From: an uncultured Flavobacteriaceae bacterium
Lineage (GTDB): Bacteria; Bacteroidota; Bacteroidia; Flavobacteriales; Flavobacteriaceae
Length of the DNA stretch: 7,709 nt
Reading direction: 5' to 3'
NCBI GenBank assembly: GCA_913044085.1
Contig: CAJWNW010000074.1
Location: forward strand, 1-7,709
Positions 1 through 6,298 of this stretch are shown piece by piece (position 1 is the first letter of the stretch; each line of letters begins with the position of its first letter). The notes below the pieces were generated by a model that made no database searches, had not been told where the DNA came from, and worked only from the letters and a program-made list of their open reading frames with translations. The position numbers and the translations under genes were made by a program.

Positions 1-463
1 CTTGTACACAATAACATAAAATCGTCCATGGAGATCCTGCAAAACCGATCAATGGGATTTCATTATTTAGCAACGCTTTTGTAGCGGTAATGGCTTTGTA
101 TACATAATCTAATTCTGTTGTAACATCTGGCACAACGACACGGTCTAAATCTTTTTGTGTTCGGATGGGATTGGGCAAGAAAGGCCCAAAATTAGGCTTC
201 ATTTCGACCTCAATATTCATGGCTTGTGGGATGACCAAAATATCACAAAACAAAATGGCGGCATCCATTCCAAAGCGACGAATGGGTTGTACTGTAATTT
301 CACTGGCTAATTCTGGTGTTCGGCAACGCGTAAAAAAGTCGTACTTTTCTTTGATTGCCATAAACTCTGGCAAATAACGCCCAGCTTGTCGCATCATCCA
401 TACCGGGGGACGTTCGACAGTTTCGCCCTTCAAGGCACGTAAAAATAAATCGTTCTTAATCAT
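1..463 (-). CDS. hemE: Uroporphyrinogen decarboxylase, N-terminal part (cut by window edge)
   Basis: HemE removes the four acetate carboxyl groups of uroporphyrinogen III to give coproporphyrinogen III, in the cytoplasm and without a cofactor. I translated the minus strand by hand from the ATG at 463-461: 154 codons are open to the left edge, a little under half of the usual ~340 residues. The family signature PVWMMRQAGRYLPE lies at residues 20-33, with Arg25 and Arg29 as the expected substrate carboxylate ligands. The catalytic-site aspartate is Asp74 in ILFCDIL, where many homologues have FSDIL. A second conserved block, GFAGSPWTILCY, lies at 140-151. The start codon overlaps the hemCD stop by 4 nt (ATGA), which indicates translational coupling as the third gene of a hemA-hemCD-hemE operon. 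Nothing in the visible part looks degraded. Identity is secure; the C-terminal half cannot be assessed. Confidence 0.97.
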   Translation of the reverse strand, partial: MIKNDLFLRALKGETVERPPVWMMRQAGRYLPEFMAIKEKYDFFTRCRTPELASEITVQPIRRFGMDAAILFCDILVIPQAMNIEVEMKPNFGPFLPNPIRTQKDLDRVVVPDVTTELDYVYKAITATKALLNNEIPLIGFAGSPWTILCYCVQ

Positions 464-469
464 TTTTTT
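460..469 (-). other. A7 slippery heptamer at the hemCD/hemE overlap
   Basis: The last codons of hemCD read CCA AAA AAA TGA, so the zero-frame phasing is A AAA AAA, a canonical -1 slippery heptamer, directly before the stop. The hemE ATG uses the last A of the run and lies in the -1 frame. A -1 slip would therefore bypass the hemCD stop and enter hemE through its own ATG codon. The sequence arrangement is directly visible. Whether frameshifting happens is unknown, and the run may simply be an A-rich initiation region. Confidence 0.4.
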
Positions 470-2052
470 GGCTTTAAAACAAGTTGATCACTCACCAATT
501 CGATGACACTTTCAATGGTTGGAATTTTTGCCGTATGAACGGCTTTAAAATATTTTTTTGCCTCTTTTGCAGTGGTTTCTCCAATGCAATAAGCGGTACA
601 ATTTGGGCGATTGTTTTTGAGGAAACTTTGGACGGTCGATGGGCTGAAAAAAAGAACCCCTTCAACAGATTCTGGTAGTTTTGGTGCTTCAAGTTTTGTG
701 CTGTAAGCGGCGATTTCTTGAACGGTTATATTATTTTTTTCTAAAATTGATGGCAAATCATCCATCCGGGTATCACTACAGAAATAACTAACCGTCGTGC
801 CTTCAATGAAATCAACGAGATGTTCCGCTAGTGCCTTGGCATTTTTAGCGCTGTGCTTAACGGGTCCAATTTTCTGCTCAATTTGTTTTTTTGTACGGCG
901 GCCTACACAATATATTGTCTTGAATTTTAAGTCCTCAGAAGCACAATTATTTAAAATAGCCTCAACGCCATTTTTACTAGTTATAATCACATTTTCATGC
1001 GACGCTTTTATAAGTGAAGCTTTAATTCTGTTGGGAGTCGTTTTTATAAAATCGACACTTTCAACTTTAATTGATTTTGGGAAGAGATCCAATTGTCCTG
1101 GGCTTAATGTTTTGGAAGAAAAAACATTTATCTCATTTTGTTTAAGAGCAGTTTTACTGATTAAACTTTTTCCACCCCGCGCTACGATAAATTCCAAGCA
1201 TTCTTCTACAAGTTTTGTGTGCTTGCCCAATGGTGCACTTCTTTTAGCTTCTACTTTTTTTGTGCCATCTTCGCTTAATACGATGCCGTGGAAATGGACT
1301 TCTTCATTTTTTATAAATGCCAAAGCTCCGATAGGGGCGCTGCAACCGCCATCTAATTTGTTTAGAAATGTGCGCTCCATGTTTGTGCAAATCTCAGTTT
1401 CTTCATGGTTGAGCGCGCTACAAGCTTCTACGATTTCACTGTCGGACTCCACACATGCAATCATGATAGCGCCTTGTGCCGGAGCCGGCACCATCCATTC
1501 TAAATTGACGGCATTTTCAGGGGTTAGCCCAATTCGACCAAGCCCTGCTGCTGCAAAAACAGCACCGTTCCAGTTTTTTGAAGTTTCCAACTTTTGCAGT
1601 CTTGTATTGACATTGCCTCTCAATCCTTCAATTGTATGTGTAGGGTAGCGGTTGAGCCATTGGGCTTTCCGCCTTAAGCTTCCCGTGGCAACAACGGCCT
1701 CTCTTTGTGCTAAAAATTCTTCATTTTTTTTAAAAACTAAAGTGTCTCTAACGTTGCCACGTTTTAGAACGGCCGCCTGGACAATTCCTTTGGGCAGTCG
1801 TGTAGGAACGTCTTTAAGTGAGTGCACTGCAATGTCTATTTCTTCATTGAGCAGGGCGATGTCAAGTGTCCGCGTAAACACTCCTGTTATTCCAAGTTCG
1901 TAAATGGGTTGATTCAAGGCTAAATCCCCAGTAGATTTTACAGGGATTAATTTTGTTTCATGTCCTAAGCTTTTTAGTTGAGTTTCGACACTTTTTGCCT
2001 GCCAAAGCGCCAGTTCGCTGTCACGAGTTCCTATCCGAATAAGCTTTGGCAT
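460..2052 (-). CDS. hemCD: Fused hydroxymethylbilane synthase / uroporphyrinogen-III synthase
   Basis: The 530-residue protein joins two consecutive enzymes. HemC (about residues 1-300) polymerises four porphobilinogens into hydroxymethylbilane; HemD (about 325-525) closes that unstable product into uroporphyrinogen III with inversion of ring D. HemC signatures are HSLKDVPT at 77-84 (Asp81 is the catalytic aspartate), TGSLRRKAQ at 123-131, GLRGNVNTRL at 143-152, and GGCSAPIG at 235-242, where Cys237 should carry the dipyrromethane cofactor. A HemC alone is about 310 residues, so the extra ~220 are a full HemD-sized domain. Its weakly conserved HemD marks are IITSKNGVEA (356-365), FFSPSTVQSF (468-477) and CIGETTAKEA (489-498). 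The linker is roughly 300-325. The gene starts 2 nt after the hemA stop and overlaps hemE by 4 nt. No frameshift is visible. The HemC call is certain; HemD is confident from length and motif pattern, although its activity is inferred. Confidence 0.95.
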   Translation of the reverse strand: MPKLIRIGTRDSELALWQAKSVETQLKSLGHETKLIPVKSTGDLALNQPIYELGITGVFTRTLDIALLNEEIDIAVHSLKDVPTRLPKGIVQAAVLKRGNVRDTLVFKKNEEFLAQREAVVATGSLRRKAQWLNRYPTHTIEGLRGNVNTRLQKLETSKNWNGAVFAAAGLGRIGLTPENAVNLEWMVPAPAQGAIMIACVESDSEIVEACSALNHEETEICTNMERTFLNKLDGGCSAPIGALAFIKNEEVHFHGIVLSEDGTKKVEAKRSAPLGKHTKLVEECLEFIVARGGKSLISKTALKQNEINVFSSKTLSPGQLDLFPKSIKVESVDFIKTTPNRIKASLIKASHENVIITSKNGVEAILNNCASEDLKFKTIYCVGRRTKKQIEQKIGPVKHSAKNAKALAEHLVDFIEGTTVSYFCSDTRMDDLPSILEKNNITVQEIAAYSTKLEAPKLPESVEGVLFFSPSTVQSFLKNNRPNCTAYCIGETTAKEAKKYFKAVHTAKIPTIESVIELVSDQLVLKPKK

Positions 2053-2054
2053 GA

Positions 2055-3302
2055 TCAGGCTTCGAGTTGAAATATTTTGTGGATAAGCGCCAGACTTTCT
2101 TTAGGTGAAACGGCCTCTTCTTTTAGGTGATGGGCAAAATGATTGGTGATTTTTTGCACAATATTAGAACTGATTAAATCTGCCTGATCATAATTAAATC
2201 CTGCATTTTTTTTACGTTGATTTTTAATTTCAACATCAGCAAACAACGTTAACTTTTCTTTTAGTGCTTTAATGGTCGGTGCAAATTTTCGGTATTCAAC
2301 CCAAACCTCAAAGTCTTCTTTTATGTCCTTGATAATGGCCTCTGCCACAGGGACGTGCATCTTTCTTTTTTGTAGCGTTTTGTCTGTAATACCAGATAGT
2401 TCATCAAGATGTGTGAGTGTCACATTGGGCAGGGTTTTGACATTTTCGTCAACATTTTTAGGAATAGATAAGTCCAAAATCAATAGCTCTTTTTTTTGTA
2501 CTATGAGCTGTTTATCAATAGTTGGATTTTGCGCTCCTGTGGCAACAATTAAAATATCAGCTTTTGCAATTTCTTCTTGGAGTTGGCTGTAATTTTTTAC
2601 ATGTACTTTGAATTTACCCGCTAATTTTTCTGCACTTTCTCGCGTTCTGTTAATTAGAGTGATGTGCTCATTTTTAGTATGCTTGATGAGATTTTTACAG
2701 GTATTCCTTCCAATTTTGCCAGTCCCAAATAATAAAATGTTTTTTGGCTTAATATCTTTGACACTATTTAAAATATACTGGACGGAAGCAAAGGAAACAG
2801 AGGTGGCTCCAGAGGAGAGTTCGGTCTCGTTTTTAATCCGCTTGCTCGCTTGGAGCACATAGTTTACAAGCCGTTCTAAATAATTATCCATTAAGTTGTA
2901 CTTTTTGGAAATTTTAGCACTGACCTTTAGTTGGCTGATAATCTCAAAATCTCCCAGAATCTGACTGTCCAAGCCTGCCCCCACTCTAAACATATGCTCA
3001 ATGGCTTGGCTGTCTTTTAAGATATATCCCACTTGTTCAAAAGTCTCTGCGCTTCCTATGGTATTTTGGCACAACAGCTGAATGAGTTCGGATGAATGCT
3101 GAACCAGACCATAAATTTCAGTTCGGTTACAGGTTGAGGTCGCAAGTATGCCTTGAATTCCAGAAGTCTTCGCTTGTTTAAGTAGATTGGCTTTTTTGGT
3201 GGGGCTCAAGCTAAAATTGCCTCGCAGTTTTGCGTCTGCTTTTTTATAGCTTATTCCTATGACATAAAAAGAAGAATCTGTCTCGTTATTTTTTAGCTTC
3301 AT
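2055..3302 (-). CDS. hemA: Glutamyl-tRNA reductase
   Basis: HemA reduces the glutamate on glutamyl-tRNA to glutamate-1-semialdehyde with NADPH. It is the first committed and usually rate-limiting step of the C5 pathway, acting with HemL, which is not in this window. The 415-residue length is normal. ATSTCNRTEIYG at 54-65 carries the catalytic nucleophile Cys58. GLDSQILGDFEI at 110-121 is the second family signature, in the variant form seen in Bacteroidota. A Rossmann NADPH site (GTGKIG, 193-198) follows, with INRT at 217-220, then the C-terminal helical dimerisation domain from about 330. The start gives the expected SFYVIGISYKKAD beginning. It is the first gene of the leftward operon, and its stop is 2 nt before hemCD. 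A TAnnTTTG-type box lies about 28 nt upstream of the ATG. There is no sign of damage. Confidence 0.98.
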   Translation of the reverse strand: MKLKNNETDSSFYVIGISYKKADAKLRGNFSLSPTKKANLLKQAKTSGIQGILATSTCNRTEIYGLVQHSSELIQLLCQNTIGSAETFEQVGYILKDSQAIEHMFRVGAGLDSQILGDFEIISQLKVSAKISKKYNLMDNYLERLVNYVLQASKRIKNETELSSGATSVSFASVQYILNSVKDIKPKNILLFGTGKIGRNTCKNLIKHTKNEHITLINRTRESAEKLAGKFKVHVKNYSQLQEEIAKADILIVATGAQNPTIDKQLIVQKKELLILDLSIPKNVDENVKTLPNVTLTHLDELSGITDKTLQKRKMHVPVAEAIIKDIKEDFEVWVEYRKFAPTIKALKEKLTLFADVEIKNQRKKNAGFNYDQADLISSNIVQKITNHFAHHLKEEAVSPKESLALIHKIFQLEA

Positions 3303-3325
3303 GTATTTGGGCTCAGTGGCTTATG

Positions 3326-3385
3326 ACGACAAAAATAAAACCTATTCAAACTAAAAAGTAACGATAGAAGAACTTTATTTGTCGT
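3326..3385. repeat. Spaced inverted repeat in the divergent hemA/araC intergenic region
   Basis: ACGACAAA at 3326-3333 is exactly the reverse complement of TTTGTCGT at 3378-3385. The match extends with a 2-nt slip: ACGACAAAAATAAA on the left faces TTTATTTGTCGT on the right. The centre-to-centre distance is about 52 bp, near five helical turns. The left arm overlaps the predicted hemA -7 box. This is the layout expected of a two-site operator, perhaps for the AraC-type regulator encoded alongside, but that is inference. In AT-rich DNA an 8-bp match across 60 bp can also be chance, although the GC-containing core ACGAC makes it somewhat less likely. Confidence 0.4.
3330..3337 (-). promoter_or_regulatory. 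Putative hemA operon promoter (-7 box)
   Basis: On the minus strand 3337-3330 reads TATTTTTG, a full match to the Bacteroidota -7 consensus TAnnTTTG. It would place the transcription start near 3324, leaving a leader of about 20 nt before the hemA ATG. No clear TTTG or TTG box lies at the right distance upstream (around 3355-3363), so the promoter may be weak or activator-dependent. AT-rich DNA produces such boxes by chance. Confidence 0.45.
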
Positions 3386-3415
3386 TTGGAGGTTCATCAA
3401 TTTTTTTTTCTTATT

Positions 3416-3450
3416 TTTGTAAATTAATTTAAAATATCAGGTTAAATTTG
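3416..3450 (+). promoter_or_regulatory. Putative promoter of the araC-hemH-hemJ unit
   Basis: TAAATTTG at 3443-3450 matches the Bacteroidota -7 consensus TAnnTTTG in full. TTTG at 3416-3419 is a -33-type box with a 23-nt spacer, the long end of the known range. The start site would fall near 3457, giving a leader of about 20 nt before the ATG at 3476. The leader has no Shine-Dalgarno sequence and is almost pure A/T, as is normal in this phylum. Confidence 0.55.
3420..3431. promoter_or_regulatory. 12-bp perfect palindrome inside the araC promoter spacer
   Basis: TAAATTAATTTA is its own reverse complement and lies between the -33 and -7 boxes of the regulator's promoter, where a repressor or autoregulator would block polymerase. 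It contains only A and T, so chance is a serious alternative. Confidence 0.25.
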
Positions 3451-3475
3451 TAAAAACCAATATTTTTTATTTATA

Positions 3476-4396
3476 ATGAATCTAAATAAAGAAAATTCTA
3501 TTTCGGACAAAAATACATTAAAAAGTATCGCTATAGGTGCTTTTTTAGAAACTGTCATTGAGTCTGGTTTTTTGGTGCTTACCTTTCAAAATGATTCGGA
3601 TTCCCCTAAGCTCCTAGAAAAGGCCATTGATAATTCTTTTATCCAGCTTCATTTCTGTATAAAGGGTAGTACCCAATTTTCTTTCAATAACAACGCTTAC
3701 ACCCTTGATATTCCCGAAGAAAATACCCTATTGTTGTACAACCCTCAACGCGATTTACCCATTCATATGATTGCTAGTCCCAAGACCTGGGTGGTGTCTG
3801 TTTTGATTTCAATTAAAAAATTCCATGGTTTATTTTCTCATGAAGCTAATTACATTTCCTTTCTAAAGGATGACAACAAACAAAAAAAATATTATAAGGA
3901 TGGCTACATATCGCCATCCATGGCTATTGTTCTCAATCAAATTATTAATTACAATCTTAACTCAAACCTCCGTGAACTGTATTACAAGGCCAAGGTTTAC
4001 GAACTTTTAAGCTTGTATTTCAATCGAGGCGAAGATGTCAATGCAGAGCAATGTCCCTTCTTGGCAGATGAGTCTAATGTCATAAAAATTAAGGCCGCAA
4101 AAGACATCATAATTCAACGCATATCTGAGCCACCCACTCTTGCGGAATTGTCTTCGGAAATAGATTTAAGTTTAAAGAAACTCAAAGAAGGTTTCAAGCA
4201 AATTTACGGGACAACGGTTTACGGGTTTCTCTTTGATTATAAAATGGAGTTGGCCAGAAAATTATTAGAATCAGGCGGGCATAATGTAAACGAGGTTGGA
4301 CTCAAAGTTGGCTATAGTACGGCCAGCCATTTCATAGCGGCCTTCAAAAAACAATATGGAACCACCCCAAAAAAATACATTCAATCCTCAAATTAA
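3476..4396 (+). CDS. AraC/PchR-type transcriptional regulator, candidate haem or iron sensor
   Basis: This is a 306-residue cytoplasmic DNA-binding protein. The C-terminal domain (about 205-304) has the two helix-turn-helix units of the AraC/XylS family: TLAELSSEIDLSLKKLKEGF at 221-240 and VNEVGLKVGYSTASHFIAAF at 271-290, followed by the usual FKKQYGTTPKKY end. The KKLKEGFKQIYGTTVYGFL stretch resembles PchR, the siderophore-responsive branch. The N-terminal ~180 residues are a sensor-type domain, probably cupin-like, with no motif I can assign. Just before the DNA-binding domain is EQCPFL (Cys193-Pro194), resembling a haem-regulatory Cys-Pro motif. The gene is divergent from hemA and 13 nt before hemH, so it probably controls this locus. 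Its ligand and its mode (activator or repressor) cannot be read from sequence. The family call is firm; the haem-sensing role is inference. Confidence 0.93.
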   Translation: MNLNKENSISDKNTLKSIAIGAFLETVIESGFLVLTFQNDSDSPKLLEKAIDNSFIQLHFCIKGSTQFSFNNNAYTLDIPEENTLLLYNPQRDLPIHMIASPKTWVVSVLISIKKFHGLFSHEANYISFLKDDNKQKKYYKDGYISPSMAIVLNQIINYNLNSNLRELYYKAKVYELLSLYFNRGEDVNAEQCPFLADESNVIKIKAAKDIIIQRISEPPTLAELSSEIDLSLKKLKEGFKQIYGTTVYGFLFDYKMELARKLLESGGHNVNEVGLKVGYSTASHFIAAFKKQYGTTPKKYIQSSN

Positions 4397-4409
4397 CTCA
4401 ATTAAAAAA

Positions 4410-5441
4410 ATGAAAGGTATATTATTAGTGAACTTGGGCTCCCCAGATAGCCCAAATCCCAAAGATGTCAAAAAATATTTAGGAGAGTTTCTAATGGACG
4501 AACGGGTCATTGATGTTCCAAAGTGGGCCCGTACTCTGTTGGTAAAAGGCATTATTTTGAATACGCGCCCGAAAGCCTCGGCAAAAGCTTACCAAAAAAT
4601 ATGGTGGAAGGAAGGCTCTCCATTAATCGTTATATCTGAGCGTCTAAAACAAAAGGTGCAAAAACAAGTGGACATTCCAGTGGCTTTGGCCATGCGCTAT
4701 GGCAGCATGACCATCAAGAAAGGTCTTCAAGAACTGGCCGGCAAGGGTGTCAACGACGTTTTGATTATCCCATTGTACCCCCAATTTGCAATGGCTACAA
4801 CAGAAACCATTTTGGTTTTGGCTGAGACATTAAAAAAAGAGTTTTTCCCGCAAATGTCTTTAGAAAGTTTCCCCCCTTTTTATAACAACCCTGAATATAT
4901 TAAAGTTCTCTCTACATCGATTAAGGACCATTTAAAAGGTAAAAAGTACGACCATTTATTGTTTTCCTACCATGGTGTTCCAGAGCGACACATACGAAAA
5001 AGTGACGTCACTAAATCCCATTGTAAAATGGATAAATCTTGTTGTAACACGCCTTCTGAAGCGCATGCTTATTGTTATAAGCACCAATGTGTCGAGGTGA
5101 CGCGTTTGGTTGGTGCCGCTCTCAAAATGAAGTCAGAGACATTTTCAACTTCCTTTCAGTCCCGTCTTGGATTTGACCCATGGCTGCAACCCTACACGGA
5201 CCGTACCATAGAAAGATTAGGCAAGGAAGGCTTTGAGAACATGGCCATTGTAACCCCTGCATTTGTAAGTGATTGCTTGGAAACTCTAGAAGAAATTGCC
5301 ATGGAAGGAGAAGAAATTTTTCATGAAGCCGGCGGCAAGAATTTTACGACAGTTCCTTGTCTTAATGACGATCCTAATTGGGTAGCATTGCTTGCTAAAT
5401 GGATACAAGCATGGAATGAGAAAGCTCTAACGCACTCTTAA
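4410..5441 (+). CDS. hemH: Ferrochelatase with internal cysteine cluster
   Basis: HemH inserts ferrous iron into protoporphyrin IX, the last step of protohaem synthesis. I chose the ATG at 4410 because it gives the typical start MKGILLVNLGSPDSP. A frame-compatible ATG at 4356 would overlap the regulator gene by 41 nt and add 18 unconserved residues. The protein has 343 residues. SYHGVPERHI at 186-195 holds the metal-binding His188, and SDCLETLEEI at 287-296 holds the partner Glu291. Cysteines at 205, 211, 212, 222 and 227 form C-x5-CC-x9-C-x4-C straight after the active-site histidine segment. This resembles the bacterial ferrochelatases known to hold a [2Fe-2S] cluster through internal rather than C-terminal cysteines. 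The stop TAA is followed directly by the ATG of the next ORF in the same frame. Enzyme identity is certain; the cluster is inferred. Confidence 0.97.
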   Translation: MKGILLVNLGSPDSPNPKDVKKYLGEFLMDERVIDVPKWARTLLVKGIILNTRPKASAKAYQKIWWKEGSPLIVISERLKQKVQKQVDIPVALAMRYGSMTIKKGLQELAGKGVNDVLIIPLYPQFAMATTETILVLAETLKKEFFPQMSLESFPPFYNNPEYIKVLSTSIKDHLKGKKYDHLLFSYHGVPERHIRKSDVTKSHCKMDKSCCNTPSEAHAYCYKHQCVEVTRLVGAALKMKSETFSTSFQSRLGFDPWLQPYTDRTIERLGKEGFENMAIVTPAFVSDCLETLEEIAMEGEEIFHEAGGKNFTTVPCLNDDPNWVALLAKWIQAWNEKALTHS

Positions 5442-5714
5442 ATGAATCAATCCCAAGTTTCGGATTTTGGAACAGATGCTATAGGAAATCTTATGATATT
5501 TGCAGCTTATTTTCAGGCGTTTGGTAAAACGACCCCAGCTTCATTGCTCACATTTTCACGCCAAGCATTTTTCTTTATTGCTCTAATTTTTATCTTACCT
5601 TTATGGTGCTATGAGATTGGTGTTTGGATGGCTTTTGCTGTGTCAGATTTGCTTTACACAGTTTTGACGGCCTTTTTTTACAGAGCAATGAAACAAAATT
5701 TAAAAGTACTTTAA
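5442..5714 (+). pseudogene. MATE-family transporter with the middle deleted (remnant)
   Basis: This is an open frame of 90 residues, about one fifth of a normal MATE exporter (~450). Residues 9-18 (FGTDAIGNLM) resemble the cytoplasmic N-terminal motif of these proteins, of the form LGTEPIGKLL. Residues 24-90 resemble the last two helices: FQAFGKTTPASLLTFSRQ at 24-41, a hydrophobic helix at 43-56, then GVWMAFAVSDLL at 60-71 and a basic tail. Start and end of the family are thus joined with the transport core missing, as after an in-frame deletion of roughly 1.1 kb with a junction near residues 17-23 (about 5490-5510). It starts directly after the hemH stop and its TAA overlaps the hemJ ATG (TAATG), so it may still carry translation from one to the other. 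It cannot work as a transporter. A small membrane protein with a new role, or an assembly error, remains possible. I recognise the family from sequence pattern alone. Confidence 0.6.
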
Positions 5715-6250
5715 TGGAGTATTACAATTATATAAAATCCCTTCATTTGATTTTTGTTATTACTTGGTTTGCGGGCCTGTTTTACATACCGCGCTTATTT
5801 ATTTACCATATTGAAGCCCAACAACAACCCGCCCCAAAAAGCACAATTCTATCTGAACAGTTAAAATTAATGGCTCGCAGATTGTGGTACATCATTTCCT
5901 GGCCATCGGCTATTTTAGCTACTATCTTTGCGCTTTGGCTGCTCCATTTAGCACCTTATTGGTTGCAACAGCCATGGATGCAAGTCAAATTGGTTTTTGT
6001 GGTTTTGCTTATTGCTTATCACATCAAAACTCATTTGATGTTTAAGTCGCTTCAGCGCGGCGAAACTCATTACACTTCAAATTTTATGCGCCTTTGGAAC
6101 GAAGGGGCCACACTTCTTTTATTTGCAATTGTATTTCTAGTAATCCTCAAAAGCACCCTCAATATGTTTTACGGCCTTTTGTCACTTTTAGGCCTCGCAG
6201 GAATTTTAATATTGGGCATCCGATTGTACAAAAAGACGCGAAAGGACTAG
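5714..6250 (+). CDS. hemJ: HemJ-type (CopD-like) protoporphyrinogen IX oxidase
   Basis: HemJ oxidises protoporphyrinogen IX to protoporphyrin IX, the substrate of the ferrochelatase encoded just upstream. The 178-residue protein is an integral membrane protein with probable helices near 8-30, 58-80, 90-110, 124-147 and 151-171. HemJ family marks are LHLIFVITWFAGLFYIPRLF at 10-29, with the conserved His11, and MQVKLVFVVLLIAYH at 89-103, with Lys92 and His103. His and Lys at such positions are known to matter for haem binding and activity in this family. The ATG at 5714 is chosen because it gives the conserved start and overlaps the preceding stop as TAATG. A start at 5624 would overlap the preceding frame by 91 nt and add unrelated residues. 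Such proteins are often labelled only as CopD family; position beside hemH supports the HemJ role. Confidence 0.9.
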   Translation: MEYYNYIKSLHLIFVITWFAGLFYIPRLFIYHIEAQQQPAPKSTILSEQLKLMARRLWYIISWPSAILATIFALWLLHLAPYWLQQPWMQVKLVFVVLLIAYHIKTHLMFKSLQRGETHYTSNFMRLWNEGATLLLFAIVFLVILKSTLNMFYGLLSLLGLAGILILGIRLYKKTRKD

Positions 6251-6298
6251 CCTGGAGTATCTTTCATTTTTCCTATATTTATAGAAAACTAATCCATT

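Noticed and set aside
165..377. A 70-codon plus-strand frame near the left edge
   Set aside because: It lies opposite the hemE N-terminal coding region, which shows the family signature on the other strand.
797..1648. A 283-codon open frame on the plus strand opposite hemCD
   Set aside because: It lies entirely antisense to a gene with clear HemC motifs, shows no protein family pattern, and is the usual mirror frame of a long coding region.
2272..2862. Two plus-strand open frames (2272-2592 and 2608-2862) opposite hemA
   Set aside because: They are antisense shadows of a certain gene, with no motifs and no initiation context.
3303..3475. Riboswitch, small RNA or tRNA in the divergent intergenic region
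   Set aside because: Both predicted leaders are only about 20 nt and the region is AT-rich with no stable stem set or tRNA-like pattern.
4356..4409. Longer hemH start inside the regulator gene
   Set aside because: The added 18 residues have no family similarity, while the ATG at 4410 gives the standard ferrochelatase N-terminus.
6251..6298. Possible separate promoter for the sensor kinase (TATCTTTC at 6258 and TATATTTA at 6274)
   Set aside because: Each matches only part of TAnnTTTG and neither has a TTTG box at a suitable upstream distance. No hairpin terminator is visible in this 48-nt gap either.
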